A DNA stretch of 64,000 nucleotides from Cellulomonas sp. SLBN-39 (GCF_006715865.1 NZ_VFOA01000001.1:1736001-1800000); one strand, 5' to 3'. Counted from the first letter of the stretch, positions 33,030 to 42,606 are shown. The notes: generated by a model from the sequence alone, not told the origin. Program-made: numbers and translations.

Positions 33030-33631
33030 GCGACGACCGGCGCTGGAACCACAACACCCACTACCACCGGCTCGTCCTCGCCGCCGTGCCCGCAGGGGCG
33101 CGGACCGCGCTCGACGTCGGCTGCGGCGAGGGCATGCTCGCCCGGCGGCTCCGGCAGGTCGTCCCGGACGTCACCGGCATCGACCTCGACGCCGCGGGCC
33201 TCGACCAGGCCCGCCGTGCCGGCGGCGGACCCGCCTACGTGCAGGGGGACGTGCTCACGCACCCGCTGCCCCTCGGCGGCTTCGACGTCGTCGCGTCGGT
33301 CGCGACCCTGCACCACCTCGACGCCCGGGAGGGCCTCGCGCGGATGGCCGCGCTGGTGGCTCCCGGTGGCCGGCTCGTCGTCGTGGGCGTCGCGCGCTCG
33401 GACTCGCCCGCCGACGTGCCGTACGAGATCGGTGCGGTCGTCGCCCATGCCGTCGCCCGGCGTGCCCGCGGCTACTGGGAGCACCCGTCGCCGACCGTGT
33501 GGCCGCCGCACGAGAGCTACGCGTCGATGCGCCGCGTCGTCGCCGAGGTGCTGCCCGGTGCCCGGTGGCGCCGGCACCTCTACTGGCGGTGGTCCCTGGT
33601 CTGGACCCGCCCGGCTGTCACCGGCGCATGA
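33026..33631 (+). CDS. class I SAM-dependent methyltransferase
   Basis: A 201-aa methyltransferase of the Methyltransf_11/25 type. Motif I is LDVGCGEGM near residue 28, followed by GIDLDAAGLDQAR (motif II acid) and FDVVASVATLHHLD (motif IV) near 88. The substrate is not apparent; YWEHPSPTVWPPHESYASMR near 150 recurs in many actinobacterial members. It is coupled to the Nudix gene through an ATGA overlap, and its 3' end overlaps the convergent gene by 14 bases. Confidence 0.87.
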   Translation: MSDDRRWNHNTHYHRLVLAAVPAGARTALDVGCGEGMLARRLRQVVPDVTGIDLDAAGLDQARRAGGGPAYVQGDVLTHPLPLGGFDVVASVATLHHLDAREGLARMAALVAPGGRLVVVGVARSDSPADVPYEIGAVVAHAVARRARGYWEHPSPTVWPPHESYASMRRVVAEVLPGARWRRHLYWRWSLVWTRPAVTGA

Positions 33632-34001
33632 GCTGCTGCATCTCCGCCATCAGGGCGGGGTCGCGCTGCTCCGGCCAGCCGTAGCCCTCGGCGTCGTCCC
33701 ACGGCACCGGCTCGCCGTCCACGTGCGCCTCCCACACGGCGTCGGGCAGCGCGCGGCGCATGTCCGTCAGGGCCTGGCACCAGTGCGCCAGCCCCAGGAA
33801 CGTCGCGAACGGGTCGGCCGAGGGCAGCTGCGTCGAGCCCTGCAGCACGGGCCCGTCCTGCTGCGGGGGATCGATCTGCAGCGTCTGCGCGTCGTAGGCG
33901 AACGACGCGTTGTGCGCGGCGACGAGGCCCCGCAGCTGCGCCTCCTCGGCGGACGACAGCGCGTGGCCGCGCGAGGCGGACCAGTGCAACGAGACTCCCA
34001 T
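33618..34001 (-). CDS. hypothetical protein, 127 aa
   Basis: Not recognised. A soluble acidic protein without signal or membrane segment; short helices with Trp (GLAHWCQAL, VWEAH, GYGWPEQ) and a Gln-rich end (MAEMQQLMRR). The ATG at 34001 is used. It converges with the methyltransferase gene and overlaps it by 14 bases at the 3' ends. Confidence 0.6.
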   Translation of the reverse strand: MGVSLHWSASRGHALSSAEEAQLRGLVAAHNASFAYDAQTLQIDPPQQDGPVLQGSTQLPSADPFATFLGLAHWCQALTDMRRALPDAVWEAHVDGEPVPWDDAEGYGWPEQRDPALMAEMQQLMRR

Positions 34002-34173
34002 GCGCCGGAGGATACGGGGCAATCCGGGCATCCCGGGTGGCGAACGTGTTGCGATCCGGCAACCACTGACGGGCGCGCACCGCACCCGTCCGGGCCTGCG
34101 ACCTGCGAGGGAACACGCGTCGTGCCGACGGCGTTGGACCTTCTCCGCTCCCGCACCCCTCCCGGAGGTCCGC

Positions 34174-34896
34174 ATGGGTGTCCCCGTCGTCGCCGTCGAC
34201 CCCGCACTGCCCACGGTCCTCGCGGAACCCTCGCCCGCGGCGGCCGCCGTCGACCCCGCCGCCCCGCACGCCGACGAGCTCGACCGCCAGGTGCGGGCGC
34301 TCGTCGAGAGCGGCGTCGCCGCCACCCTCGGCTGGGACGCCGACGCGCTCGGTGCCCGGGCCGACGCGCTGCGCCAGCACCTCGACGCCCTCCCGCAGCC
34401 CGGCAGCACCGCCTGGGCGGGTGCGCCGGACGACGCGGTGCCGTTCGTCCTCGTCCTGCCCGCCCTCGACGTCAACGCCGTCGCCCCCGCGATGCGACGC
34501 GGCGGCCGGCTCGGCGTCAGCGTGGTCCCGCCCGACGAGGCCGCCGCCTACCTGCCCGCGCACGGCGTCGAGGTGCCCGCCGAGCCGTACCTGCTCGTGG
34601 GCGTCGACACCGGGTCCACGTGGTGCGGCACCGCCCCCGAGCAGGCCACGGCCGCGGTGCTCGACGCCGGCCGCACCCCGCTGACGATGCTCGAGGGCGT
34701 GCTCCTCACGGTCGTGCGCCCCGACGTGCTGCGCCCGAACCGCTGCTACTCGCTGGCGGGCTCGCGGACCGGCACGAACCAGCGCGTGCCCGCCGTGTGG
34801 ATCAGCGAGCGGCGCGCCAAGCTCGGCTGGTGCTGGGACCGCAACCCGCACACCTGGCTCGGCCTGGCCTCCGCGACGACGCGCCTGAGCCCCTGA
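34174..34896 (+). CDS. DUF5701 family protein
   Basis: A 240-aa soluble protein. PYLLVGVDTGSTWCG near residue 140, PLTMLEGVLLTVVRPDVL near 170, and AVWISERRAKLGWCWDRNP near 205 match the actinobacterial DUF5701 family as I remember it. Nothing is known of its activity. RBS GGAGG before the ATG. Its stop faces the convergent gene at 34906. Confidence 0.65.
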   Translation: MGVPVVAVDPALPTVLAEPSPAAAAVDPAAPHADELDRQVRALVESGVAATLGWDADALGARADALRQHLDALPQPGSTAWAGAPDDAVPFVLVLPALDVNAVAPAMRRGGRLGVSVVPPDEAAAYLPAHGVEVPAEPYLLVGVDTGSTWCGTAPEQATAAVLDAGRTPLTMLEGVLLTVVRPDVLRPNRCYSLAGSRTGTNQRVPAVWISERRAKLGWCWDRNPHTWLGLASATTRLSP

Positions 34897-34905
34897 CCTG
34901 GTGCG

Positions 34906-35550
34906 TCATGCCCGAGGCGGGCGCGGGCCCTGCGCCCACCGTCGGCCCGGGCCGCCCGCGGTCGGCCCCACGCGCCGCAGCGTGCCCGTCACCGAGACCG
35001 GACCCGTGCGCGTCGCCGCTGCGGCACGGCGCGCCGCGGAGGCCGACCGCTCCCACGCGTCCCCGTCGGTCGCGTGCACCCGGCCGCCCGACGGCGACGC
35101 CTTCCAGGCCTGGACGAGGAAGAGCTCGTCGAGCGGCTCGCCCGGCAGCGGCCCTGCGCCGTCCCACCGCAGGTTCCGTCCGCGTGCGTGGACACGCAGG
35201 CGCCACCATCCTGTGCGACCGTCGCTCAGCGCGGGCGGCTCGGCCTCACCGGCGAGCCCGGCCGGAGCGATCACGCGTGCCGGGCCGTCGGTGCCGACGT
35301 GCACCGACACGTCGACGACCGCTTCCCATCCTGGCTCGACGAGCGCCGGCGGGCCGTCGAGCTGCTGCGTCGCGACGCCGACGCCACCGGTGTGCACGCC
35401 GGTGGCGATCGTGACCGCGTAGTGCTCCGGGTCGTGGTCGTCCTCGTGCACCAGGCCTTCTGCCCCGTCCAGGTCGGCCAGGTCGCGCACCCCGTGCAGG
35501 CCGAGCCCGTGGTACCAGGCGCTCAGCCGTACGAACGCGTGCTCTGCCAT
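34906..35550 (-). CDS. hypothetical protein, 214 aa
   Basis: Not recognised. A beta-rich soluble protein with several Trp (WRLRVHARGRNLRWDG) and a C-terminal low-complexity region of Ala, Arg, Gly and Pro. No signal peptide. Ends about ten bases from the convergent DUF5701 gene. Confidence 0.55.
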   Translation of the reverse strand: MAEHAFVRLSAWYHGLGLHGVRDLADLDGAEGLVHEDDHDPEHYAVTIATGVHTGGVGVATQQLDGPPALVEPGWEAVVDVSVHVGTDGPARVIAPAGLAGEAEPPALSDGRTGWWRLRVHARGRNLRWDGAGPLPGEPLDELFLVQAWKASPSGGRVHATDGDAWERSASAARRAAAATRTGPVSVTGTLRRVGPTAGGPGRRWAQGPRPPRA

Positions 35551-35649
35551 CCGACCGTCCCCCGCTGTCCGTCCGTCCCGGCGACGGTACTGCCGCGGCC
35601 CGTCGGTCGGGGACTGCTCGGTGAAGAGTCACCCGACCGGCGGCGCCCG

Positions 35650-36198
35650 CTACTCGCCGGTGGTGCCGTCGACGGCCTCGCGCAGGAGGTCCGCGTGGCC
35701 GTTGTGGCGGGCGTACTCCTCGACGAGGTGCACGAGGATCCACCGCAGCGAGTAGTGCTCGCCGGTGCCGCGCTGCGGCCGCACCGACACCTGGCCGAGG
35801 TCGCCGCGGGTCAGCGCGTCGGCCACGACCTGCTCCGAGCGCGCCACGGACCGGGTGAACAGGTCCCGCAGCTGCTCGGGGGAGTCGTCGACCGCGCTGT
35901 GCCACTCCCAGTCCGGGTCGGCGTCCCAGTCGGCCGACGCCCACGGCTCCACCGGCGGCAGGCCCAGCAGCACCACGTGCAGCCAGTGGTGCTCCACGTA
36001 CGCCAGGTGCTTGAGCAGCCCGCCGAGGGTCATCGTCGACGGCGCGAGCGCCTGGTCCAGGCCGGCGGCGTCGAGCCCGTCGGCCTTGAGCAGCAGCGTG
36101 CGGCGGTGGTAGTCGAGGAAGGTCAGGAGGGTCTGCGCCTCGGAGCCGCTCAGCGGCGGGTCGGTGCGTTCGACCGTGATCGTGCCGGGGGTGTCCAT
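35650..36198 (-). CDS. DinB/DUF664 family protein
   Basis: A 182-aa four-helix protein of the DinB superfamily. The three-histidine metal site is recognisable: HLAYVEHHWL near residue 52 and HLVEEYARHNGHADLLREA near 155. In mycothiol-using bacteria such proteins act as mycothiol S-transferases or metal-dependent hydrolases; the substrate here is unknown. ATG at 36198. Confidence 0.85.
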   Translation of the reverse strand: MDTPGTITVERTDPPLSGSEAQTLLTFLDYHRRTLLLKADGLDAAGLDQALAPSTMTLGGLLKHLAYVEHHWLHVVLLGLPPVEPWASADWDADPDWEWHSAVDDSPEQLRDLFTRSVARSEQVVADALTRGDLGQVSVRPQRGTGEHYSLRWILVHLVEEYARHNGHADLLREAVDGTTGE

Positions 36199-36281
36199 GG
36201 GGTGAGCATCCCGCGCCCGTGGCCCGACCCTCAGCACATTTCCGGCCGCAGCACCGGTGGCTCGCTCCACCGGGTCGGCCG

Positions 36282-37415
36282 TCAGCCGGGCAGGACGCGC
36301 CGCTGCCCGTCCGCGGGCAGGGACGCCCACCAGTGGGTGTGCCGGGCGTAGAGCGCCGGGTCGCGCGGGGCGGCCCAGGCGAGCAGGCGTGCGGCCTCCT
36401 CCGCCAGCCCGTCCCACGCGTCGTCGGGCAGGGGGTCGAGAGCGGTCGCCTCGACGCCGTCGTCGACGAGCCGCCACACCCCGGCCACGCGCCCGTCGAC
36501 CAGCAGGGTCGGCAGCACGTCGCCGTTGCGCCGGGTCACGTGGGCGCGGTGCTGCGGCGGCACGACCCGGCTGCGGTCGTGGTGGGCCAGCAGCACGCTG
36601 TCCCACATGCCCAGCAGCCGTGGCGGGGCGGGCGTGCGGCCGTCGGGGCGCGGGGCGTCGGGCAGGTCGAGCAGCGGCCGGCCGTCGGGCCCGGTGACCT
36701 CGACGAGCGCGCCCGGCACCGCGTCGAGCGCGGCGCGCACGTCCCCGCGCCGCACCATCGCGGCCTGCGCGACGTCGGCCACCGTGCCGGGCCCGAACGC
36801 GGCGAACCAGCGCAGCGCGTACGCCGCGAGGGCCGGCGTGCGGTCCGGCTCGGCGTCGTCCCCGGTGGCCGCGTACGTGCGCCGGCGCGCGAACGCCCAG
36901 GTCGACCCGTCGGGCACGTGGCGCAGGCGCGCGAACCGCCGCACGGCCCACCACGCCGCCGGTGCGGCGTCGGGGCCCACACGCTCGCGCAGCCACGCGT
37001 CGATCTCGTCCTGCGTGCGCGGCACGGCCGTCAGGGCGCGCAGCCCGGCGACGACGTCGTCCGCGTCGGCCGGGGTCAGCCCGCTCACCGTGAACCGCGG
37101 GTCGTTCAGGCACGACGCCCGCAGCGTCGGCAGCACCGCGGCGTGCAGCGTCGGGTGGTCGTCGGCGTGCACCGTGTGGATGGTGATCCGCAGCAGCGTC
37201 GAGCGGACCAGGCGGGCCGCGGCGTAGGCGGCGTCGACGGCGGCGGGGTCGAACGCCGCGACCCGGTTGGCGAGCGCCACGTACGGACCCGCGGCGTCCT
37301 GCGCCTGCAGCGCCAGCACCCGGCGCACCGCGTCCTCGACCGGCACGTCCTCGCGGGCGAGGAGCATCTGGCGCGCCAGGGTCGCCCGGTTGAGGTCGTC
37401 CGCCGTGAGGGTCAC
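36282..37415 (-). CDS. winged helix DNA-binding domain protein (HTH_42)
   Basis: A 377-aa protein of the actinobacterial winged-helix family. The N-terminus LNRATLARQMLLAR, then ALQAQDAAGPYVALANRV, then LVRSTLLRITIHTVHADDH, and the C-terminal PRLLGMWDSVLLAHHDRSRVVPP and LPTLLVDGRVAGVWRL are the family landmarks. Some relatives of the YcaQ type unhook DNA interstrand crosslinks, but this actinobacterial branch is not established to do so. Single gene in minus orientation. Confidence 0.8.
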   Translation of the reverse strand: MTLTADDLNRATLARQMLLAREDVPVEDAVRRVLALQAQDAAGPYVALANRVAAFDPAAVDAAYAAARLVRSTLLRITIHTVHADDHPTLHAAVLPTLRASCLNDPRFTVSGLTPADADDVVAGLRALTAVPRTQDEIDAWLRERVGPDAAPAAWWAVRRFARLRHVPDGSTWAFARRRTYAATGDDAEPDRTPALAAYALRWFAAFGPGTVADVAQAAMVRRGDVRAALDAVPGALVEVTGPDGRPLLDLPDAPRPDGRTPAPPRLLGMWDSVLLAHHDRSRVVPPQHRAHVTRRNGDVLPTLLVDGRVAGVWRLVDDGVEATALDPLPDDAWDGLAEEAARLLAWAAPRDPALYARHTHWWASLPADGQRRVLPG

Positions 37416-37458
37416 GGTCCCACTCCACCGCAGGGCACCGACACCGGCGACCGCGGCG

Positions 37459-38709
37459 TCAGTCGTCCGACGGCGGCGGTGCGGCGTCGGTGTGCGCGAC
37501 GTGCCGCAGCTGGCGCCAGATCAGGACGACGAACACCGCCGACCCGACGAACGCGAACCAGAACGGTGCCGTCACCCCGAAGGCCTGCGCGAGCGCCCCG
37601 CCGATCGCCGCGCCGACGACCAGGCCGCCGTAGACCCCGACGAGGTTCACGGAGTTGACCCGCCCCTGCAGGTGCGTCGGCACCGCCCGCTGCCGCACCG
37701 TCACCGACGTGGTGCCCCACACGAACGCGTGGGCGCCGAACACGAAGAAGATCCCCAGCGCCAGCCACGCCTGCGTCGTCAGCGCCAGCGCCAGGTGCGT
37801 GACCGTCTCGATCACCAGCCCGATCCGCAGCAGCCCCGCGAGCGAGACCCGCGCCGTCAGCCACCCGTAGGCGGCGATCCCGACGAGGCCGCCCGCGGCC
37901 TGCACGGTGGTGACCAGGCCGAACCCGACGTCGCCCAGCCCGAGCCGCTGCTGGGTGTACAGCACCAGCACCGACCACGCGGCGCCGAACGTGACGTTGA
38001 AGATGAGGATGGTCAGCACGAGCGTGCGCACGGCCGCGTGGTGCCACGTCCACCGCAGCCCCTCGGCGACGTCCGCCAGCACGTGCCGGCGCTCGCGCGG
38101 CGGCCCGTCGGGTGCGGGCAGGCGCAGCCGCGAGACCAGCACGGCGCCGGCCGCGACGAGCAGCGCGTCCGCGGCCAGCGGCAGGGCGTGCCCGGCTGCG
38201 AACAGCGCCGCGCCGAGCGGCGGGCCGGCGAGCTGGTTCAGCGTGACGAACCCGGCCTGGAGGCGGGCGTTCGCCACGGCCAGGTCGTCGCGCCGCACCA
38301 GCATCGGCGTCAGCGTGCCCGCCGCGTTGTCCGCGAACGTCTCCGCGGTGCCCAGCACGAACAGCGCGACCAGCACGAGCGCGATCGGCGCGGTGTCGAC
38401 CGCCACCGCCGTCGCCAGCGCCGCCAGCACCGCGACGCGCACCACGTTGACGCCGACCACGAGCCGCCGCCGGTCGACGCGGTCGGTGACGACGCCCGCC
38501 CAGAGGCCGAACAGCAGCGGCGGCAGCCACTGCAGCAGCGCGGCCAGCGCGACGAGGAACGCGTCCTCGGTCCGCGAGGCCACCAGCAGCGGGCCGGCGG
38601 CCAGCAGCAGCCCGTCGCCGAGGTTCGTCGACCACGACGAGGCGACGAGCCACCGGAACGCCGGCCCCAGGCGCGCGGGCAGGGCGGTCTCGAGAGCACG
38701 ACGGAGCAC
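37459..38709 (-). CDS. MFS transporter (DHA3-like exporter)
   Basis: A 416-aa, 12-helix major facilitator similar to the one at 31118, with LWAGVVTDRVDRRRLVVG near residue 68 and VLADVAEGLRWTWHHAAVRTL near 205. Probably a drug or metabolite exporter; substrate unknown. The C-terminus is short and acidic. A long imperfect hairpin lies 40-100 bases upstream in the divergent region. Confidence 0.82.
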   Translation of the reverse strand: MLRRALETALPARLGPAFRWLVASSWSTNLGDGLLLAAGPLLVASRTEDAFLVALAALLQWLPPLLFGLWAGVVTDRVDRRRLVVGVNVVRVAVLAALATAVAVDTAPIALVLVALFVLGTAETFADNAAGTLTPMLVRRDDLAVANARLQAGFVTLNQLAGPPLGAALFAAGHALPLAADALLVAAGAVLVSRLRLPAPDGPPRERRHVLADVAEGLRWTWHHAAVRTLVLTILIFNVTFGAAWSVLVLYTQQRLGLGDVGFGLVTTVQAAGGLVGIAAYGWLTARVSLAGLLRIGLVIETVTHLALALTTQAWLALGIFFVFGAHAFVWGTTSVTVRQRAVPTHLQGRVNSVNLVGVYGGLVVGAAIGGALAQAFGVTAPFWFAFVGSAVFVVLIWRQLRHVAHTDAAPPPSDD

Positions 38710-38745
38710 CGACGCACCCTAGGTGCAGTCCCGGCGTCCTCCCAG

Positions 38746-38804
38746 CCTTATTGACCTGAGGTCGTCTCATCTCCAACGGAGAGAGCGACCTCAGACCGAC
38801 AAGG
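38746..38804. promoter_or_regulatory. long imperfect inverted repeat between divergent genes
   Basis: CTGAGGTCG at 38756-38764 pairs perfectly with CGACCTCAG at 38786-38794; outer bases (CCTT at 38746, AAGG near 38801) and inner TCTC/GAGA extend the pairing imperfectly. It is in a region of locally lower GC between the MFS gene (-) and the acetyltransferase gene (+), so it is upstream of both and is more likely an operator or element end than a terminator. Confidence 0.5.
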
Positions 38805-38934
38805 CCGGGCGTGTGGATCCCGTCGACAACCCCGCACGCCTCATGCCGGTGCGTCGTCGACCTCCCCCCGCAAGTCGAGCCGGCTCGTGAGCCGCCTGAC
38901 CGCGGCGACCGGACGGAAGTGGTCTCATGGGCGC

Positions 38935-39231
38935 ATGACGGACGTCGAGGTGCGGGACGTGCCTGAGCGGCACCGGTACGAGGCATGGGTCGGCGACGAG
39001 CGGGCCGGGGTGGCCGTGTACGTCGCGCGGGAGGACGGCGCCCGGGTGCTGACGCACACGGTCGTCGAGGACGCGTGGGAGGGGCGCGGCGTCGGGTCGG
39101 CGCTCGCGCGGCGGGCGTTCGACGACGCACGCTCCGGCGGCTACCGGGTCGTGCCGCAGTGCCCGTTCATGGCGGCGTGGGTCGGGTCCCACCCCGACCA
39201 CGCGGACGTCGTCGCCGACGCCACGCCCTGA
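38935..39231 (+). CDS. small GNAT-like acetyltransferase (YjdJ type)
   Basis: A 98-aa protein of the short Gcn5-related family that has only the central acetyl-CoA region. LTHTVVEDAWEGRGVGSALARRAFDDAR at residues 40-67 contains the loop EGRGVGSAL; VPQCPFMAAWVGSHPDHADVV is the usual C-terminal block of this group, with the conserved Cys. The ATG at 38935 is preferred over an upstream start at 38887. Confidence 0.82.
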   Translation: MTDVEVRDVPERHRYEAWVGDERAGVAVYVAREDGARVLTHTVVEDAWEGRGVGSALARRAFDDARSGGYRVVPQCPFMAAWVGSHPDHADVVADATP

Positions 39232-39240
39232 CGCCAGGTC

Positions 39241-39903
39241 TCAGACGACGACCTCGCCGACCACCCGCAGGTCGATGTGCAGGCCGAGGAGCCGGCCCGT
39301 CGCGTCGTGCGTGACGACCACCGGGTAGAAGCCGTCGCCCCAGCCGGAGCGCGTCATCACGACGTTCTCCCCGGCGGGCGCCGACGGCAGCACGATGTCC
39401 GCCATGCCCGGGCGCGGCACCGCGTCCTCCATGCGGTTGAACCACGAGTCGGGGCCGGCGTGGTCCACGACCTCGTCGTACCAGGTGCGCGGGTCTGCGG
39501 GCATGCAGCGCGTGAGTGCGCCGAGGTCGACCAGCGCGACGCTGCCGGTGTCGACGCCCACGCCCCACACCTCGCCCTCGGGTGCCGGTCCCTCCGGGTG
39601 GGCGTCGGCGTACGTCACCGCGGCGGGCGTGCCGTCGGCGACGACGAGCGTCAGGTAGGCCTCGCGCAGGTGCGACCCGTCCAGCGCGGGGGAGACGTCA
39701 GCGATCGTCACGCGCACCGGGTGGTCGCCCGGCGGGACCGCGAACACCGGGCCGTCCTCGAGCGACATGAACGGGTCGCACGCGCGGACCAGGCCGGACG
39801 GCACCCGCAGCGTGCCCACGTCGTGGACCGTGAGCGTCGCGGGGCGGCCGTCGGTCTGGGTGGCGGCGCCGGTGCGCAGCGCGGAGAAGGTCGTCACGTC
39901 CAT
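39241..39903 (-). CDS. DUF4241 domain protein
   Basis: A 220-aa protein. SGLVRACDPFMSLEDGPVF near residue 37, PPGDHPVRVTIADV near 57, and EVWGVGVDTGSVALVDLGAL near 112 match DUF4241, a family found near toxin/immunity or as single genes; its role is unknown. GDGFYPVVVTHDATGRLLGLHIDL near the end is also typical. Minus strand, convergent with the small acetyltransferase. Confidence 0.78.
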   Translation of the reverse strand: MDVTTFSALRTGAATQTDGRPATLTVHDVGTLRVPSGLVRACDPFMSLEDGPVFAVPPGDHPVRVTIADVSPALDGSHLREAYLTLVVADGTPAAVTYADAHPEGPAPEGEVWGVGVDTGSVALVDLGALTRCMPADPRTWYDEVVDHAGPDSWFNRMEDAVPRPGMADIVLPSAPAGENVVMTRSGWGDGFYPVVVTHDATGRLLGLHIDLRVVGEVVV

Positions 39904-39941
39904 GCGCGCAGGATGGCGCACGGCTCCTGCACGGCGAGACG

Positions 39942-41699
39942 TCAGCCCGGCCGGCGGACGGGCGGTGCCGTGGTCCGCACCGGGCCGGCCAGCGCGAGCT
40001 CGGCGACCGGCGCCGGTCGTCCGAGCAGGAAGCCCTGGGCCAGCGGGCAGCCCAGCGACCGCAGCAGCGCCGCCTGGTCGGCGGTCTCGACGCCCTCCGC
40101 CACGGCGTCGATGCCGAGCTCCTGGCACAGACCGAGCAGGGCCCGGACCATCGCGGTGCGGCGCGGCGAGGACGTGACGTGCGTGAGGAACGAGCGGTCG
40201 AGCTTGAGGTGGTCGACCGGCAGCTCGTCGAGCCGGCTGAGCGACGACCAGCCCGTCCCGAAGTCGTCGACGGCCACGCGGATGCCGAAGCTGCGCAGCC
40301 GCGCCAGCTCGCGCAGGGCCACGAGCTGCGACGCGTCGACGACGCTCTCGGTCACCTCGAGCACCAGCTGGGTGGGGGGCCACCCCACCTCGGCGAGGGT
40401 CGCCCGCAGGCGCTGCCCGTACCCGTCCTCCACGAGCTGGCGCCCGGAGACGTTGACCGCGAGGTCCACCGGGCGTCCCCACCGGCGCTGCAGGTCGAGC
40501 GCGTCGGTGCACGCCTGGCGCAGCACGGCCTCGCCGAGCCGGCCGATCAGCCCGGACTCCTCCGCCACCGCGACGAAGTCCGTCGGGGGCACGGCGCCGT
40601 GCTCCGCGTGCTGCCAGCGGGCGAGCGCCTCCACGCCCACGACCTGGCCGGTCGCGAGCTCGACGATCGGCTGGAGCGCGACGCCGACCTCGCCGCGGTC
40701 CAGCGCGAGCAGCAGGTCGCGCGACAGCCCGTGCCGCGGGCTCGACGACAGGACGGTGCGGCCGCGGCCCGCCGCCTTGGCGGCGTAGAGGGCGGAGTCC
40801 GTGCGCCGCAGGAGCTCCGACGCGGACTCCCCGGGCACGTGCTCGGCCACGCCGCAGGACGTCGCCACCGGGGCGCCCGCGCACAGCGTCTCCGCCAGGA
40901 CGCGGGCCTGCTCGCCGCGCAGCCCGGGCATGAGGACCGCGAACTCGTCGCCGCCCCGCCGGCCGAGCACGACGTCGGACGGGCCGTCGTGGACCCACGC
41001 GGCGGCGATCGCCTGCAGCAGCGCGTCGCCGGCGGCGTGCCCGCGCTCGTCGTTGACGACCTTGAAGTGGTCGACGTCGACGAGGGCCACGGACAGCGGG
41101 TCCCCGCGCCGGGTGGCGCGGTCGATCGCGTCCTCCAGCGCACCGTCCCACCCGCGCCGGTTGGCCAGGCCGGTGAGCGCGTCGACCCGTGCGCTCGACG
41201 CCTGCCGCGCCAGCACCCCGACGGCCCCGGCGATGCCGAGCCACAGCACGGCCAGCGCGGCGCACACCAGCCACGGCACGTGGTGCACGGCGACGAGCGC
41301 CACCACCTGGAGCGCGATGGCGCCCACGACGTGGCTCCACCCCTCGCGCCAGCCGAAGAACAGCATCGCGTGGACCGACACCAGCACCGTCATCGCCGCC
41401 GCGGCGACCGCGACCACCGGGTCCGGCGCGAGGAACGTGCCGGCGCCCAGGGCGAGCGCAGCCACGGCGACGACGGCGCTCAGCGTCCACCGCGGCAGCC
41501 GGGCGCCGAACCCGGCGAGCAGCGGAGCCTGGGCGATGGCGCCGAGAGCGACGACGAGCAGCAGGACGCCCCGCGGGGCACCCTGCCGGATGAGCTCGAC
41601 CGACATCAGGGTCCCGCCGACGCCCCCCACGGCGTACAGGTACGCCGTGGTCCGCACCAGGACGCGGATCGTCCCGTCGCGCGCGGGTGCGGAGGTCAT
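39942..41699 (-). CDS. membrane GGDEF-EAL cyclic-di-GMP protein
   Basis: A 585-aa protein controlling cyclic di-GMP. About six membrane helices occupy residues 15-170. A diguanylate cyclase domain follows with an intact GGDEF motif (RRGGDEF near 250), then a phosphodiesterase domain with EAL intact (VGVEALARWQ near 355) and DDFGTGWSS near 477. Both catalytic signatures look complete, so either activity is possible. No periplasmic sensor domain is recognisable between the helices. The ATG at 41699 ends a long open frame that continues upstream without a start of better quality. Confidence 0.9.
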   Translation of the reverse strand: MTSAPARDGTIRVLVRTTAYLYAVGGVGGTLMSVELIRQGAPRGVLLLVVALGAIAQAPLLAGFGARLPRWTLSAVVAVAALALGAGTFLAPDPVVAVAAAAMTVLVSVHAMLFFGWREGWSHVVGAIALQVVALVAVHHVPWLVCAALAVLWLGIAGAVGVLARQASSARVDALTGLANRRGWDGALEDAIDRATRRGDPLSVALVDVDHFKVVNDERGHAAGDALLQAIAAAWVHDGPSDVVLGRRGGDEFAVLMPGLRGEQARVLAETLCAGAPVATSCGVAEHVPGESASELLRRTDSALYAAKAAGRGRTVLSSSPRHGLSRDLLLALDRGEVGVALQPIVELATGQVVGVEALARWQHAEHGAVPPTDFVAVAEESGLIGRLGEAVLRQACTDALDLQRRWGRPVDLAVNVSGRQLVEDGYGQRLRATLAEVGWPPTQLVLEVTESVVDASQLVALRELARLRSFGIRVAVDDFGTGWSSLSRLDELPVDHLKLDRSFLTHVTSSPRRTAMVRALLGLCQELGIDAVAEGVETADQAALLRSLGCPLAQGFLLGRPAPVAELALAGPVRTTAPPVRRPG

Positions 41700-41820
41700 G
41701 CACCTCTCATCGGCACGCGGGGTCCTGGACGGAAGCCCTGCGGCGACCTCGGACGCGTGACCGCCGTCGCACCGCGCATGTGCCCGTGCGCCTCGGCGGG
41801 CGGCCGGGGAGGATCGCCCG

Positions 41821-42606
41821 ATGACGAGGCGTGCGCTGGACGGCAGGGTCGTGGTCGTGACGGGTGCGAGCCGGCGCATCGCCATCGGTGCGGCGGTCGC
41901 CCGGCGCGTGGTCGCCGACGGCGGTGCGCTGCTGCTGCACTCGTGGGCCCCGCACGACGCGGAGCAGCCGTGGGGCGCGGACGCCGGTGGCGCCGAGGCC
42001 CTCGTCGACGAGCTGCGGGCCGCCGGCGGGCGCGTCGAGCACGTCGCGGCCGACCTGGCGGACCCGGCGGCCCCTGCCGCGCTGGTGGACGCCGCGCGTG
42101 ACGCGTTCGGGCACGTCGACGCCGTCGTGGCCAACCACGCCCGCTCGAGCGCGCAGACCCTGGAGGACCTCACGGCCGCCGAGCTCGACCTGTCGTACGC
42201 CGTGAACACCCGCGCGAGCCTGCTGCTCGTGCAGGCGCTGGCGGCGCAGCACGACGACGCGCGCCCCGGCGGGCGGGCGGTGCTCTTCACGTCCGGCCAG
42301 TACCACGGCGCGATGCCGGGCGAGCTGCCGTACATCGCGTCGAAGGCGGCGCTGCACGAGGTCACCCGCAGCCTCGCGGTGCACCTCGCCCCGCGCCGCA
42401 TCACCGTCAACTGCGTCAACCCCGGCCCCAACGACACGGGCTACGCCGACGACGAGGCGCGTGCCGCGATCGCCGCCCTCAACCCCGGCGGCCGCTGGAG
42501 CACCCCGGCCGACACCGCGCGCCTGGTCGGGTGGCTGCTCGGCGACGAGGCCGACTGGGTCACGGGCCAGACCATCGCCTCCGACGGCGGCTGGTCCTCC
42601 CGCTGA
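41821..42606 (+). CDS. short-chain dehydrogenase/reductase
   Basis: A 261-aa SDR oxidoreductase. The cofactor loop is VVVTGASRRIAIG near residue 11, a variant of TGxxxGIG in which Arg-Ile-Ala replaces the usual Gly-Ile-Gly start, then ANHA near 105 and the catalytic YIASK near 170 with the upstream Ser. The C-terminal DWVTGQTIASDGGWSSR is typical. The substrate is unknown; the family is often called 3-oxoacyl-ACP reductase-like. The last 140 bases of this gene are repeated almost identically at 44454-44596. Confidence 0.87.
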   Translation: MTRRALDGRVVVVTGASRRIAIGAAVARRVVADGGALLLHSWAPHDAEQPWGADAGGAEALVDELRAAGGRVEHVAADLADPAAPAALVDAARDAFGHVDAVVANHARSSAQTLEDLTAAELDLSYAVNTRASLLLVQALAAQHDDARPGGRAVLFTSGQYHGAMPGELPYIASKAALHEVTRSLAVHLAPRRITVNCVNPGPNDTGYADDEARAAIAALNPGGRWSTPADTARLVGWLLGDEADWVTGQTIASDGGWSSR

